64,000 nucleotides of DNA from Candidatus Lucifugimonas marina (GTDB lineage Bacteria; Chloroflexota; Dehalococcoidia; Lucifugimonadales; Lucifugimonadaceae). Location: assembly GCA_029593915.1 (NCBI GenBank), contig CP046147.1:2899001-2963000 (forward strand). The letters run 5' to 3'. Positions 54,250 through 63,520 of this stretch are shown one piece after another. Below the pieces are notes generated by a model. The model ran no database searches, was not told the origin of the DNA, and saw only the letters and a list, made by a program, of their open reading frames with translations. How positions within the stretch are numbered: the first letter of the stretch is position 1; every line of letters begins with the position of its first letter. A program made the translations under genes and the position numbers.

Positions 54250-55755
54250 CTACCCCCAAACAAACTCCTCGCCATCCAGATCAATACCCGGAATTACTTT
54301 CAAATCTTCCGCGAGATTTTGGGAGTGGTGCCATTCTGGCTTAGCTCCGCTTTTTGGGAGAAGGGGCATCGCACGTGTTAGATAGCCCGGATTAAAATTC
54401 TCGGGATCTTGCCAGGGTAGAAGTTCCATATCTTCGTCTTCTGGTCGCAGCTTCACTTCGACGCGCTGAGCATCCTTGTCATCCATGTGCGTCAACAATC
54501 GACAAACAAAATCCGACAGTAAATCAGCGCGCACGGTCCAGCTTCCTCGGAAGTATCCAAACACCCAGAGCAAGTTTGGTATGCCCGTAAACATCATCCC
54601 TCGGTAGTTAACGGTGTCTGAAAACACGAGCGGTTGGTCATCAATTGAAAAATCAATGTCACCTAAGACATTCATATTGAAACCCGTGGCGGCAACAACA
54701 ATATCTGCCTCGAGAACCGCTCCAGATTTCAGCACAACACCGGTCGAAGTAAATGTCTCGATCTCATCCGTCTCTACAGAAACCTGACCCGACTTAATGC
54801 TCTCGAAGAAATCTCCATCTGGAACCAGTGCGACTCGTTGACGCCATGGACGGTAGTCCGGTGTGAAGTGCGTATCGATATCGTAATCAGGACCCAAGAT
54901 ATCTCTTACGGCAGTGAGGAGTTCTTCCTTCACCACCTCTGGTTCCTCGAACGTACGTCGGTGGAATATCGATTGGTCGTGAATTATTTTCCGGCGAACA
55001 ATTTCGTGGATCCACTCGTCATCGACTTCGATCTCACGGAGCATGTCAGCCAGTTCGTTCTGATTCCGACCTGTGCCGTAGTAGATCGGCGACCGCTGAA
55101 CCAGAGTTACATGCTCGCAGCTATCGGCTATTGCAGGTATGAGCGTCGCTGAAGTGGCACCAGAACCAACCACGATGACTTTCTTATCGACGTAATCGAG
55201 ATCCTTGGGCCAAGTTTCTGAATGCACGATCTGACCCTGATAGTCATCCATGCCCGGCCAATCAGGGGTGAATCCCTCTGAATGTCGGTAGTACCCCTGG
55301 CACATCCACAAAAAATTAGCTGAGAAGTAGCGTGAGTCACCAGTGTCAGTTTGTGTGGCCTCTATGAACCAGCGGTTCTCTTCGCTCGACCATTTTGCTG
55401 AGGTTATTTTGTGGTTGTACCGAATATGGCCACTAAGGTCATTCTCATCGATGACTTCGCCCATGTAGTTGAGAATTTCTTCAGCCGTAGCAATGGGAGG
55501 ACCTGTCCATGGCTTGAATTTATAGCCGTACGTATGCAGATCGCTGTCAGAACGGATGCCAGGGTAATTATGAGACCGCCATGTCCCTCCAAAATTATCC
55601 TGACTTTCTAAGACAACAAAAGTCGAATCAGGACGTTGCGTGCTGAGGTGATAAGCACCGCCTACACCAGCAATTCCAGCCCCCACGACAAGCACATCGA
55701 ACTCTTCGATGTCGGTTCGATTGGTGCTCTCTGAGCCGCCGGATGTAACAGTCAT
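54250..55755 (-). CDS. flavin-containing monooxygenase / Baeyer-Villiger-like
   Basis: A 501-residue FAD- and NADPH-dependent monooxygenase. Two Rossmann motifs: DVLVVGAGIAGVGGAYHL (FAD) and VIVVGSGATSATLIPAIA (NADPH). Between them YQGQIVHSETWP matches the FMO/BVMO fingerprint (FxGxxxHxxxW[P/D], with Tyr for Phe), and NFGGTWRSHNYPGIRSDSDLH is also typical. Members oxidise ketones, amines or sulfur compounds. The acyltransferase gene ends 128 bases upstream on the same strand. Substrate unknown; SAR202-type genomes are rich in such enzymes. Confidence 0.92.
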   Translation of the reverse strand: MTVTSGGSESTNRTDIEEFDVLVVGAGIAGVGGAYHLSTQRPDSTFVVLESQDNFGGTWRSHNYPGIRSDSDLHTYGYKFKPWTGPPIATAEEILNYMGEVIDENDLSGHIRYNHKITSAKWSSEENRWFIEATQTDTGDSRYFSANFLWMCQGYYRHSEGFTPDWPGMDDYQGQIVHSETWPKDLDYVDKKVIVVGSGATSATLIPAIADSCEHVTLVQRSPIYYGTGRNQNELADMLREIEVDDEWIHEIVRRKIIHDQSIFHRRTFEEPEVVKEELLTAVRDILGPDYDIDTHFTPDYRPWRQRVALVPDGDFFESIKSGQVSVETDEIETFTSTGVVLKSGAVLEADIVVAATGFNMNVLGDIDFSIDDQPLVFSDTVNYRGMMFTGIPNLLWVFGYFRGSWTVRADLLSDFVCRLLTHMDDKDAQRVEVKLRPEDEDMELLPWQDPENFNPGYLTRAMPLLPKSGAKPEWHHSQNLAEDLKVIPGIDLDGEEFVWG

Positions 55756-55883
55756 TCTCAGGGCCGATCCAATCTAACGCGTGGCTTCCGGTTATACGGC
55801 GACGCCAGCGATGAACTACGTAGAGCGAAAATCGATACTGTAACGGAAAAAACAGAATCCGTTCAGCGCTTCGCACCCCAACC

Positions 55884-56705
55884 CTAAGCCTCGTACGGAA
55901 TCCTGCTTAGATCGGCGGCTTCTTTCATCACTTCTTCGGTAAGTTCGCGGGCGGTTTGACCTTCAAAGTAGTGGGCTTTGCCGAAGCGGACAGTGATACG
56001 AGTCCGGAACGCCGGGATTGTCCAGTTGGGCGTAAACGGAATCCACTTTTCGATCCACTTACCCACAGCCGATTGCTCGAGACCCCGACCGCCACGGTTG
56101 TATTCAATACCCACCGGAACAATCGGAATTTTCAGCTCTTGCCCTTTTTGCTTCAGGTGCTTTGCTTCGTATCGCTTCAAAAGACCAATAAGACCTTCTT
56201 CCACGGATTCAACCGAGTCGAACTGATACTCGCCTTGAGTGAATGCCGCTGTGATTAACCGACGATCTAGTCGATCTTCAACGTCCTTAGCGAGAGCAAC
56301 GGCACGCTTGCGGGGATTATCGATTCCGGCTTCGTGCCAGATGACAGTCCCGATGGCGGTAGTCCACTTTTCCTGAACGAAGTTGATCACGCCGTTGTGA
56401 CCGAACGAATCGGTCGAAACGAAGCTAACGAATTCTTTTGATGCTTCAGCAATAGCGAATACATCGGCCGAAGTTCGGTGCACCGGAGCCAGCAATACGG
56501 GTCGTACGTTAGGTATTTCACCTTCGGAGCTGCTTCTCATAAGCAGAGCTCGCTTGGCAAACGGAATGAATCCCAATCTCAAGCTGTGGTAATTAAACCG
56601 CCACCAATTCTCTTTTAAACCCAACTCAACCCTTTTATGTATACAGCGAACAACTGATCGCGCACGTTCGACAAAATTGCAATGAACGCGTTGAAGCCCA
56701 ACCAA
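55884..56705 (-). CDS. PlsC-type lysophospholipid acyltransferase
   Basis: A 273-residue acyltransferase. APVHRTSADVFAIAE carries the catalytic H-x4-D, and GEYQFDSVESVEEGLIGLLKR plus IPIVPVGIEYNRGGRG correspond to later family blocks (the third with FPEG/EG is divergent). An amphipathic, basic N-terminus probably attaches to the membrane. Acts in phospholipid synthesis or remodelling. Upstream of the flavin monooxygenase on the same strand. Confidence 0.85.
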   Translation of the reverse strand: MVGLQRVHCNFVERARSVVRCIHKRVELGLKENWWRFNYHSLRLGFIPFAKRALLMRSSSEGEIPNVRPVLLAPVHRTSADVFAIAEASKEFVSFVSTDSFGHNGVINFVQEKWTTAIGTVIWHEAGIDNPRKRAVALAKDVEDRLDRRLITAAFTQGEYQFDSVESVEEGLIGLLKRYEAKHLKQKGQELKIPIVPVGIEYNRGGRGLEQSAVGKWIEKWIPFTPNWTIPAFRTRITVRFGKAHYFEGQTARELTEEVMKEAADLSRIPYEA

Positions 56706-56764
56706 TAATTGTATCGCCGTCCAACCCGAATACTCATGTTGATACCCACTAATCTGATCCTCAC

Positions 56765-56910
56765 CCCGAAAATGTCATTCTGAACTTAATTCAGAATCTG
56801 TGGACGATACTGCGCCAACTGACGATTCAGGTGGAATAGGGCTTGCCATCTGTGTTCGATTTCTTAGTTTGAAAGAGATTCTGAATCAAGTTCAGAATGA
56901 CAATTTCGGG
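56765..56910. repeat. 146-base inverted-repeat element (MITE-like)
   Basis: Arms of 35 bases (56765-56799 and 56876-56910) are reverse complements apart from two positions; each contains GTCATTCTGAACTT[A/G]ATTC. The 76-base centre has no coding capacity. Similar imperfect palindromes occur as dispersed repeats in many bacteria. Located between the acyltransferase and the anti-sigma-like gene, with no effect on either frame. Confidence 0.7.
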
Positions 56911-56939
56911 TGTTGTAGGCATTCGTCAAGAATTAACAA

Positions 56940-56969
56940 GAAGAGCCGCTTCAAATGAAGCGGCTCTTC
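56940..56969 (-). terminator. terminator of the sigma/anti-sigma operon
   Basis: GAAGAGCCGCTTC-AAAT-GAAGCGGCTCTTC, a 13-base-pair perfect stem, 29 bases after the anti-sigma-like stop; on the minus strand it is followed by TTGTTAATTCTT. Confidence 0.8.
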
Positions 56970-56997
56970 TCGATTCGGACTATTTAGTTGGTGAGCC

Positions 56998-58026
56998 CTA
57001 GTTAGCGCACATCTCAGGGATGGCAGGATCGTGCGCCAGCAATCCGACAAGTTTTATGTCGGCTTCGGCAACGTATGCAGTCAAGACGTTTTCGTACGTC
57101 GTGATTTGCATGTCCAACCTCTTAGGATCAGGACCGTCGTGGGTAATCGGCGAATCTGGTTCGGCAGTCATTACCAGATGGAAAATGCCATCGTTAGCCT
57201 CTTCAGGAAGTACGTATACGTCCCAGCCGAATGTCTCTCCAATTTCCACTGGTTTCTCTGAATGCTGTAGATAAACCCCTCGGCCATCATCACAGAACGC
57301 GAACTCCTCGACGATGATCACTTTTGGATCATCAGCGGAGACAGTGAAGACTCCTTTGTTTCTACCTAGAGTTAAGTGCTGCATCATCGCCTGATCGTAC
57401 TCAAACACATCTCCATTTGCGAACGGATCGACACCAGGAGCATAGATTAGGAGCAGCATTCGTTTTCTACCGAACGCTTCCTGCCTTATTTGCTGCTGCA
57501 TGAGCGTCGCCACCTGCTCATCCGATGCGTTGTACGGCGCCATAAGGCTTGCAACTCCCGAAAGACTCCCATCGAGCTCTTTCATTTGGTCTGCATGCCA
57601 CCTGAAGTGCATCGGCCAACCACCCGATTCACCAAACGGAACAAGATCGTCCGGCACCATCAGTTTCGCAATCGGTGTTGCTTCTGGAACAGTCACGACG
57701 GTCGCAGTCGGCTCAGCCGCCTGTTGAGTGCCTGAATCGTCATCCCTACCCTGAAAAACCAACACCGCAGCTATCGCTATAGCGACAATCACTGCCGCAC
57801 CAGCTTTTACAAACATTCCCGTAAACATTGGAAGCCTCCATTCACCCGGCACGAGCTTCTTGATCAGCCTTGAAGGCGACCAGTCAGGGTCTTGCGAGCC
57901 GAGTCGATCTTGAATTGCTAAGAAGGTTCCGGCAGGAGGCGTTACTGACTCCACATTGCCACTAATCAGGGATTCCAGCTCTTTACCGAGCTGTTCGTCT
58001 GTCATTCGGTGCTTGTCGTTAGTCAT
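56998..58026 (-). CDS. membrane protein coupled to ECF sigma factor, probable anti-sigma factor
   Basis: A 342-residue protein with a cytoplasmic N-terminus of about 70 residues, one membrane helix (about 73-93, AGAAVIVAIAIAAVLVF), a Pro/Thr linker and a large exported domain (MHFRWHADQMKELDGSLSGV onward). Its start overlaps the sigma-factor stop by four bases (ATGA), the usual arrangement for an anti-sigma factor. No zinc-binding H-x3-C-x2-C motif is seen, so it is of the non-ZAS type if so. The exported domain, which might sense the signal, is not recognised. Confidence 0.75.
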   Translation of the reverse strand: MTNDKHRMTDEQLGKELESLISGNVESVTPPAGTFLAIQDRLGSQDPDWSPSRLIKKLVPGEWRLPMFTGMFVKAGAAVIVAIAIAAVLVFQGRDDDSGTQQAAEPTATVVTVPEATPIAKLMVPDDLVPFGESGGWPMHFRWHADQMKELDGSLSGVASLMAPYNASDEQVATLMQQQIRQEAFGRKRMLLLIYAPGVDPFANGDVFEYDQAMMQHLTLGRNKGVFTVSADDPKVIIVEEFAFCDDGRGVYLQHSEKPVEIGETFGWDVYVLPEEANDGIFHLVMTAEPDSPITHDGPDPKRLDMQITTYENVLTAYVAEADIKLVGLLAHDPAIPEMCAN

Positions 58027-58577
58027 AAAGCACCCCCAATCGTGTCTCGCAGTGTTGTCATTGCCCTAGAGAGTCGAGATTTCACCGTGCCTTCGCGCCA
58101 GCCGGTTGCTAACGCTACTTCGGGCACAGTCATCTGTTCGTAATACCGAAGCACCACAACCACGCGCTGTTCTGCAGACAACGTGCGTAGTGCAACGTCA
58201 AGTCGATGGCGATCGTCCAACGACAGTAGTAACTCTTCGGGACCTCTTACCGGTGAAGGCTTGTTAGTAGCTTCAGTGATGTCGACTGTTGGCAGTTGTT
58301 TTCGCCGACTCATGTCGATAACTCGATTTACGAGGATGCGGGTCAGCCAGTTCCTTAAGTTCGTACTTGGTTGGAACTGGTTGAACTTCTTCCATGCACG
58401 AACAAACGCGTCTTGAACAGCATCTTCAGCCAGCGAATAGTCGCCGGTAATTCCGTATGCCGTCCTGAACATAGCTGTCGAATGCAGACTCACGATGACG
58501 TGGAATTCATCCTTGTCACCAGCCCTACACTTGTCGACTGCCTGGCGTTCCAGACTCAGTTGAAGTGCTTCGTCCAT
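58023..58577 (-). CDS. ECF-type RNA polymerase sigma factor
   Basis: A 184-residue sigma-70 family protein of the extracytoplasmic function group. Region 2: RTAYGITGDYSLAEDAVQDAFVRAWKKFNQFQP with the DAVQDAF motif; then LRNWLTRILVNRVIDMSRR. Region 4: LRTLSAEQRVVVVLRYYEQMTVPEVALATGWREGTVKSRLSRAMTTLRD (in parts: AEQRVVVVLRYYEQMTVPEV and GWREGTVKSRLSRAM), a helix-turn-helix. First gene of a pair with the membrane anti-sigma-like protein. Confidence 0.94.
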   Translation of the reverse strand: MDEALQLSLERQAVDKCRAGDKDEFHVIVSLHSTAMFRTAYGITGDYSLAEDAVQDAFVRAWKKFNQFQPSTNLRNWLTRILVNRVIDMSRRKQLPTVDITEATNKPSPVRGPEELLLSLDDRHRLDVALRTLSAEQRVVVVLRYYEQMTVPEVALATGWREGTVKSRLSRAMTTLRDTIGGAL

Positions 58578-58770
58578 CGTTTAGTTATTCACTAAAGGCG
58601 TTCACTTACCGGAAGGTTATATCACCGGTATTTTTATGCCTTCACTAACTAAAACGAGTCGGCGAAGCAAACCGTTCCCAAAACTGTTTTGGATAGCTGA
58701 TTGAGAAAAAAACTGAGCGCATCATAAGGGTTTTATGTGTGCGTCTCAGGGGCCAAGGTCAAGCGCAAAG

Positions 58771-59388
58771 TTAGTCTGTGAACAACAGTCGTTCAGCCGA
58801 CCAATACAGCCAATTTTCAAACTGTTCTGCCGACCAGCCGAGACCCTCGGTGCAGTTCAAAAACGATTCGACGCTTGAAAGCAACCACAACTGCTCAGCG
58901 GCAGATTCGAAATCTATATCGTTCCTCAACGCCCCTGCGTCTTTCCAAATTTCGGTCAACCTTGTGCAGCCCATTAACCGTCGGGAGTCACCCTGACTCT
59001 TCATCTGAGACAAACCGGGTGCATCGGGAGATTTTTGCGTAATGACGAACAAATCTGAGCTTAGATCAAACAAGCGAGCGATCCACTGCGTGAAAATTCT
59101 CAGCTGTCCTCTAGGATCAGGCTCTGCCATGAGTGCTTCGACAGTCTCAGTCTCGCCGGCTTCATCCTCTAGGTGAGTCATCATTGCAGCGACTATGGCT
59201 GCCTTAGACCCAAAAGTGGAGTAGATCGTCTGAGGCGAAACTTCAGCGTCTGAGGCTATAGCTGCAATCGTCGTACCTTCAAACCCATTTTCAATCAACA
59301 GCTTTTTGGCAGAACGCTGTATTCGCAAACGCGTGTCGGCTGCCCGCTCTAAGCGGAGTGTCGAATCGTATTTTCTCTTTGTTGACAT
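58771..59388 (-). CDS. TetR/AcrR-family transcriptional regulator
   Basis: A 205-residue regulator. N-terminal HTH: RIQRSAKKLLIENGFEGTTIAAIASDAEVSPQTIYSTFGSKAAIV (in parts: FEGTTIAAIASDAEVSPQTI and YSTFGSKAAIV). The C-terminal part is helical, for ligand binding and dimerisation. Divergent from the DUF998 membrane gene; an AT-rich palindrome lies between them, so it probably controls that gene and itself. Confidence 0.92.
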   Translation of the reverse strand: MSTKRKYDSTLRLERAADTRLRIQRSAKKLLIENGFEGTTIAAIASDAEVSPQTIYSTFGSKAAIVAAMMTHLEDEAGETETVEALMAEPDPRGQLRIFTQWIARLFDLSSDLFVITQKSPDAPGLSQMKSQGDSRRLMGCTRLTEIWKDAGALRNDIDFESAAEQLWLLSSVESFLNCTEGLGWSAEQFENWLYWSAERLLFTD

Positions 59389-59420
59389 AAAAACTGGTTA
59401 ATGAATATAGTCTGCTCTAT

Positions 59421-59440
59421 CTAATATAACGTCATATTAG
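59421..59440. promoter_or_regulatory. palindromic operator candidate between TetR and DUF998 genes
   Basis: CTAATATAACGTCATATTAG: seven-base perfect arms around AACGTC. It is 33 bases upstream of the TetR start and 49 bases upstream of the DUF998 start, where binding would cover both promoters. Confidence 0.55.
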
Positions 59441-59488
59441 GCAGATCACTGTAGAGACTAAAACTTTGGCTGGAGAGTATTTATTCCT

Positions 59489-60124
59489 ATGACCAACGAA
59501 CAGAAACTTGGGGCGCTTGGGATAGCAGGTCCGATAATTTTCATTATCGGAATCATCATCGCTGGTACTCAGTACGACGGATATAGCCATATCTCTAGAG
59601 AAATTAGTCAACTTGGTGGAGCCGAATCTCAGTATCCGTGGATTCAAAACCTTAACTTCTATCTTCTCTCACTTTGCACGATCGGATTTGCGTTCGGAAT
59701 CCACAAGTCAATCGATGGCGGAGCGGGTTCGGTAATAGGCCCCGTTCTAATAGGAATTCTAGGGTTCTCATCGGCTGGTCTAAACGCAATCTTTCCTTGC
59801 GATGCGCTGTGTGAAGGCATCACCGCTGGCGGCAAGCTTCACCTCATCACTGGCGTTCTCGGGTTTCTATCGATGGCGATCGGACTAATTGTTATCTCGA
59901 GGCGCATGTCTCGTTCGCCTGAATGGAAAACCTACAGTCGATACACCCTCGCAAGCGGAATTCTCGCGTTCATACTTTTCTTCGCTGCAGGGGCCGTGGG
60001 CTCAGATGATGCTTCGACTCTAGACGGTTTAATGCAGAGGATTTTCGTTTCAAACTACCTTGTTTGGTTGATCGTCACTGGGATACGAATAGTCAGGAAT
60101 CCTGAGCTGACGAGTTCAGACTAA
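59489..60124 (+). CDS. DUF998-family membrane protein
   Basis: A 211-residue polytopic membrane protein, six helices, DUF998 family. Typical opening: GIAGPIIFIIGIIIAGTQYDGYSHISREISQLG with the conserved GYSHISREISxLG (in parts). A later NAIFPCDALCEG loop contains two Cys, and HLITGVLGFL is another family feature. Function of the family is unknown. Probably regulated by the divergent TetR protein. Confidence 0.88.
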   Translation: MTNEQKLGALGIAGPIIFIIGIIIAGTQYDGYSHISREISQLGGAESQYPWIQNLNFYLLSLCTIGFAFGIHKSIDGGAGSVIGPVLIGILGFSSAGLNAIFPCDALCEGITAGGKLHLITGVLGFLSMAIGLIVISRRMSRSPEWKTYSRYTLASGILAFILFFAAGAVGSDDASTLDGLMQRIFVSNYLVWLIVTGIRIVRNPELTSSD

Positions 60125-60176
60125 TCTCAGATTATTCGCGTCCAATACCAACTTTCTGGCGATACACTCACTCGCC

Positions 60177-61700
60177 ATGACTACCAATACCGCACTCGAC
60201 CCCGCCAACAAACCCAATATTCTCTACATCATGGCCGATGAAGCCATCGCCGAGCTAATGGGCGCCTACGATCACCCCGTGGTCAAAACGCCCAACATAG
60301 ATAAGCTCGTCGAAAATGGTGTGAGATTCGATACCGCTTACACCCCATTCCCACTTTGCGCACCTGGGCGAGCGGCGATGATGACGGGTCGACACGCTTC
60401 GAGCATCGGGGCGTGGGACAACGCTGCTCCGTTTGGTTCCGATATTCCAACCTTCGCCCACTACCTTGCTCAGAACGGATACGACACCGTTCTGAGCGGA
60501 AAGATGCACTTCGTTGGAGCCGACCAGCTTCACGGGTTCGCACGTCGCCTAAATACCGATATCTACCCGGCCGACTTCGATTGGACCCGCCCTGAGTGGG
60601 TTGCCATGAAGGAATCGAAGGGCGAAGACTGGCGAAACATCATGGAGAACCGATCGAAGTACAACGCTTCGAACTACGCTCCAGATGCGGTCAAAATCGA
60701 TGCAAAACACGGCCCGCTCACATACGACGAAGAGACTCACTTCAGGGCAAAACAATATCTGAATGCCAGAGGTAATAACCCTGAACCGTTCTTACTAACA
60801 GTCTCGTACCACCACCCTCACGAGCCGTTCTGGCCACCCAAGAAGTACTGGGACATGTACGAAGGTGAGCAGATCGACATTCCAGAGCTACCTGACGATC
60901 TCGAAGACAGGCAGTCGATGATGGATGTATGGCTCAATGCCTATCACGGTGTAAAACGCTACGACCTGCAAGACAAAGAAGGCTTATACCGACTTCGCCG
61001 AGCCTACTACGCACTAATGACGTATATGGACGATCTGGTAGGCGAACTTCTCGAAACACTCGAAGAAACCGGTCTAGATGAAAACACCATCGTCGTATTT
61101 TCTAGCGACCACGGAGACATGCTCGCTGAACGAGAAATGGTTCAGAAACGAGCGTTCTACGATTTCTGCTCACGAGTTCCGCTAATAGTTAAATACCCAG
61201 ACAACCGAAACGCTGGAACAGTGGTCGACACACCTGTCACCACGATGGATCTATTACCGACATTCTGTGAAATGACCGGCAGCAATGCGTCACAGCCTTT
61301 CGATGGCGACAGCCTGATCCCACTCTTCGAGAACGAAAATCCCGACAGGCACGTTTTCGTTCAAGCGCACGAGGTGGTCGGAGTCCCTTGCATCATGGTT
61401 CGTAAGGGCGACTGGAAATACAACTACATTCACGGTCACGCCCCCCAACTGTTCAACATGAAAGATGATCCTAAGGAATGGGACAATCTTGCCGGAACTC
61501 CTGAAAACAGCGAGATCGAGACAGAACTCAAGGCACTGATACTCGACGAGTTTGACCCAGACGATATCGCCGCCGAAAACCTTGCCAGCATACGTCGTCG
61601 GGCAGTCATCAAAGAAGTGATGGACAAGCAAGGTATCACGTGGACTCACTATCCTGAATTCGACGCACGCAAAAACGCACTCGAACAGCACCTACCGTAA
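60177..61700 (+). CDS. betC: sulfatase, choline-sulfatase-like
   Basis: A 507-residue arylsulfatase-superfamily hydrolase. PNILYIMADE is the first metal-binding strand. FPLCAPGRAAMMTGR carries the C-x-P-x-R site (Cys61) to be converted to formylglycine. DNAAPFGSDIPTFAHYL, SGKMHFVGADQLHGF and DIYPADFDWT match choline-sulfatase segments closely; VFSSDHGDMLAERE supplies further metal ligands, and QLFNMKDDPKEWDNLAG is the common C-terminal motif. No signal peptide, as in BetC, so it is cytoplasmic. Choline-O-sulfate as substrate is inferred from these motifs; no betaine genes or modifying enzyme lie nearby. Confidence 0.88.
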   Translation: MTTNTALDPANKPNILYIMADEAIAELMGAYDHPVVKTPNIDKLVENGVRFDTAYTPFPLCAPGRAAMMTGRHASSIGAWDNAAPFGSDIPTFAHYLAQNGYDTVLSGKMHFVGADQLHGFARRLNTDIYPADFDWTRPEWVAMKESKGEDWRNIMENRSKYNASNYAPDAVKIDAKHGPLTYDEETHFRAKQYLNARGNNPEPFLLTVSYHHPHEPFWPPKKYWDMYEGEQIDIPELPDDLEDRQSMMDVWLNAYHGVKRYDLQDKEGLYRLRRAYYALMTYMDDLVGELLETLEETGLDENTIVVFSSDHGDMLAEREMVQKRAFYDFCSRVPLIVKYPDNRNAGTVVDTPVTTMDLLPTFCEMTGSNASQPFDGDSLIPLFENENPDRHVFVQAHEVVGVPCIMVRKGDWKYNYIHGHAPQLFNMKDDPKEWDNLAGTPENSEIETELKALILDEFDPDDIAAENLASIRRRAVIKEVMDKQGITWTHYPEFDARKNALEQHLP

Positions 61701-61777
61701 AGTCCTGCGCTGGTCAGATAGTTCTTCACAAGTTAATGAATCCTGACCGAACTCGCACTACATACCTAGACGTATGA

Positions 61778-61806
61778 ATACAATCGTTATGTGAGACGAT
61801 GTGTAT
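61778..61806. promoter_or_regulatory. imperfect inverted repeat before the GAF-winged-helix gene
   Basis: ATACAATCGT (61778-61787) and ACGATGTGTAT (61796-61806) pair apart from one extra base, around an eight-base centre, about 50 bases upstream of the regulator start. Possible autoregulatory operator; weak evidence. Confidence 0.3.
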
Positions 61807-61853
61807 CCGTGCTAAACAGGTTCGTGGAATTTTAAGAGTGGGGCTGTGGGGAG

Positions 61854-62768
61854 GTGCTTACGAACGATCTACATGAAATGCCGCAAGATTTAATTACTCA
61901 TAATCGAGTTGCCCGACTAGCTGCCGATCTAGCACCGGCCGCATTCGCTTGCCTGGTCACGTTCAGTGAAGAATCGAACGAAGTTACAGTCGCGTCCATA
62001 TCTGGAACAGGCACTCCACTTTTTGCCCAGGTCAACACTTCCGCCCGGCGGTCTCAAGCCGGTTGGGTCCCCACCATCACGGTCGCCGCCGACGCCAATC
62101 CTGTACTCGAAACTATTTTTCACGATCAGCGAAAGCACTCCGGAAAAGTGCAAGAGTTCATCGATGGAGTTATTCCAACTTCGCTGATCAACTCAACATT
62201 CGCCAAATTTAACGAGAAATGGTGCTTGGGAATACCTCTGATGATCGAAGAGGAAGTCTACGCTGCCCTCTTTTTTGCCAGCGAGTTTCGTCTTACAAAA
62301 TCTCAGGAAGACTCATGTCAATCGTTCGTCGACAAGTGCATTGAGTCAGTTACGAGTCTTCTCGAAGAACGTCGTATCACTCATGAGATCGAAGATCTAA
62401 CAGAAAAACGCCGACTTATTCAGATGAACGACCCTCTCGGACTTACACAGCGACGAGAAGCGACGTCCAAAACTCCAAGATCATTTGGCGACATTAGATT
62501 GTCGCTTGAAACCCAAACCGCTACTCGGGGAGATCGCGAACTCAACCTCACCCGTCGAGAATTCGATCTTCTGGACACTTTCTTGCAAAGTCCCGGAACT
62601 GCATTATCGAGAGTTCAAATAATCTCGCGAGTATGGGTCGAGCGGAACGGAATCAGTTCGAACGTATTGAACGTAACTGTGAAAAACCTTCGCGAAAAAC
62701 TCGAAGCCGCTGGCGAGCCAAGAGTCATTCATTCGCTCCGTGCGTACGGCTACGTGCTAAAGGCCTGA
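61854..62768 (+). CDS. GAF-like sensor fused to OmpR-type winged-helix DNA-binding domain
   Basis: A 304-residue regulator. The N-terminal half (about 10-180) has a GAF-like pattern (RLAADLAPAAFACLVTFSEE, then WCLGIPLMIEEEVYAALFFAS) and is followed by a coiled-coil helix (SLLEERRITHEIEDLTEKRR). The C-terminal domain (about 205-304) is a Trans_reg_C winged helix: RELNLTRREFDLLDTFLQSP, SRVWVERNGISSNVLNVTVKNLREKLE and VIHSLRAYGYVLKA (in parts). The receiver domain that normally precedes this wing is absent, so it likely responds to a ligand rather than phosphorylation. GTG start overlaps its GGGGAGG site; ATG at 61875 is an alternative. Confidence 0.82.
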   Translation: MLTNDLHEMPQDLITHNRVARLAADLAPAAFACLVTFSEESNEVTVASISGTGTPLFAQVNTSARRSQAGWVPTITVAADANPVLETIFHDQRKHSGKVQEFIDGVIPTSLINSTFAKFNEKWCLGIPLMIEEEVYAALFFASEFRLTKSQEDSCQSFVDKCIESVTSLLEERRITHEIEDLTEKRRLIQMNDPLGLTQRREATSKTPRSFGDIRLSLETQTATRGDRELNLTRREFDLLDTFLQSPGTALSRVQIISRVWVERNGISSNVLNVTVKNLREKLEAAGEPRVIHSLRAYGYVLKA

Positions 62769-62842
62769 TCCGCTAGTTTTTGTAGTGAATCCTTCACGTT
62801 CACCAGATTTCGCAATTCCATTTCCGTGGTTACAGTAATTCA

Positions 62843-63475
62843 ATGTCGATTTCACAACGCCGAACAAATCTATTCATCACAGCGCTCCTTCTACTCGCCA
62901 TCGCGGCCGTAGCATGTTCGAGCGCCGACGACACCAGCTCTGATTCGTCCGATGCAGGACCTGCCGCCAGCAGTTACGAAACCTGCGAGGGCTTCATAAC
63001 AACCGACCATGTCGAAGCGGAATCGGGCACCTCTGGTCTTGTCGACCGAGTGCGCGTTCTCGATGTGACTTCGATCCCAGGTTTGGCAGAAAGTGGCGCC
63101 ACAGCCAACTGTCTTGTCGAGGTATTCCGAACGATAGACAGCTCCAACTCTGCCGCTCCCGGCGATTCGATCACACTCTCGTTAGTTCAGTTCGAAACTC
63201 CTGAACTCGCATCAAGTCTCTACAACTCCACGCTGGCAGCAGCGATCCTCACTGCCGAGCAGGTGGGTGACCTAGCTGAAATTCAACAAAGTGTAGTGGG
63301 AGCCGACTCATATTTGATGGACATCAAAGCAGGCGGAATTGGAGCAATTGTGGTGTACACATTTGGCTCTACATTCGTGTCGATGAGTTCCACCGCAAAC
63401 GATGAAGGTAGTGCGCTTCTCGACGGACAACAGTTGGTTAACGTCGCACAAGGCGTACAATCTCGGCTGCCTTAA
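62843..63475 (+). CDS. lipoprotein of unknown function
   Basis: A 210-residue protein with a lipoprotein signal: basic RRTNLF, hydrophobic ITALLLLAIAAV, lipobox A-V-A-C with Cys25. A Ser/Asp-rich linker is followed by an uncharacterised domain containing two Cys (YETCEGF and ATANCLVEV) that could form a disulfide. The rest shows alternating strands (SITLSLVQFETPELASSLY). The domain is not recognised. Single gene. Confidence 0.8.
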   Translation: MSISQRRTNLFITALLLLAIAAVACSSADDTSSDSSDAGPAASSYETCEGFITTDHVEAESGTSGLVDRVRVLDVTSIPGLAESGATANCLVEVFRTIDSSNSAAPGDSITLSLVQFETPELASSLYNSTLAAAILTAEQVGDLAEIQQSVVGADSYLMDIKAGGIGAIVVYTFGSTFVSMSSTANDEGSALLDGQQLVNVAQGVQSRLP

Positions 63476-63481
63476 ATTAAA

Positions 63482-63501
63482 AAACGGTGAAATCACCGTT
63501 T
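63482..63501 (+). terminator. short hairpin after the lipoprotein gene
   Basis: AAACGGTG-AAAT-CACCGTTT-type stem immediately after the stop codon. The stem is short and only a brief T run follows; a weak terminator at best. Confidence 0.4.
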
Positions 63502-63520
63502 AGCCAGAAATAACTGCCCG

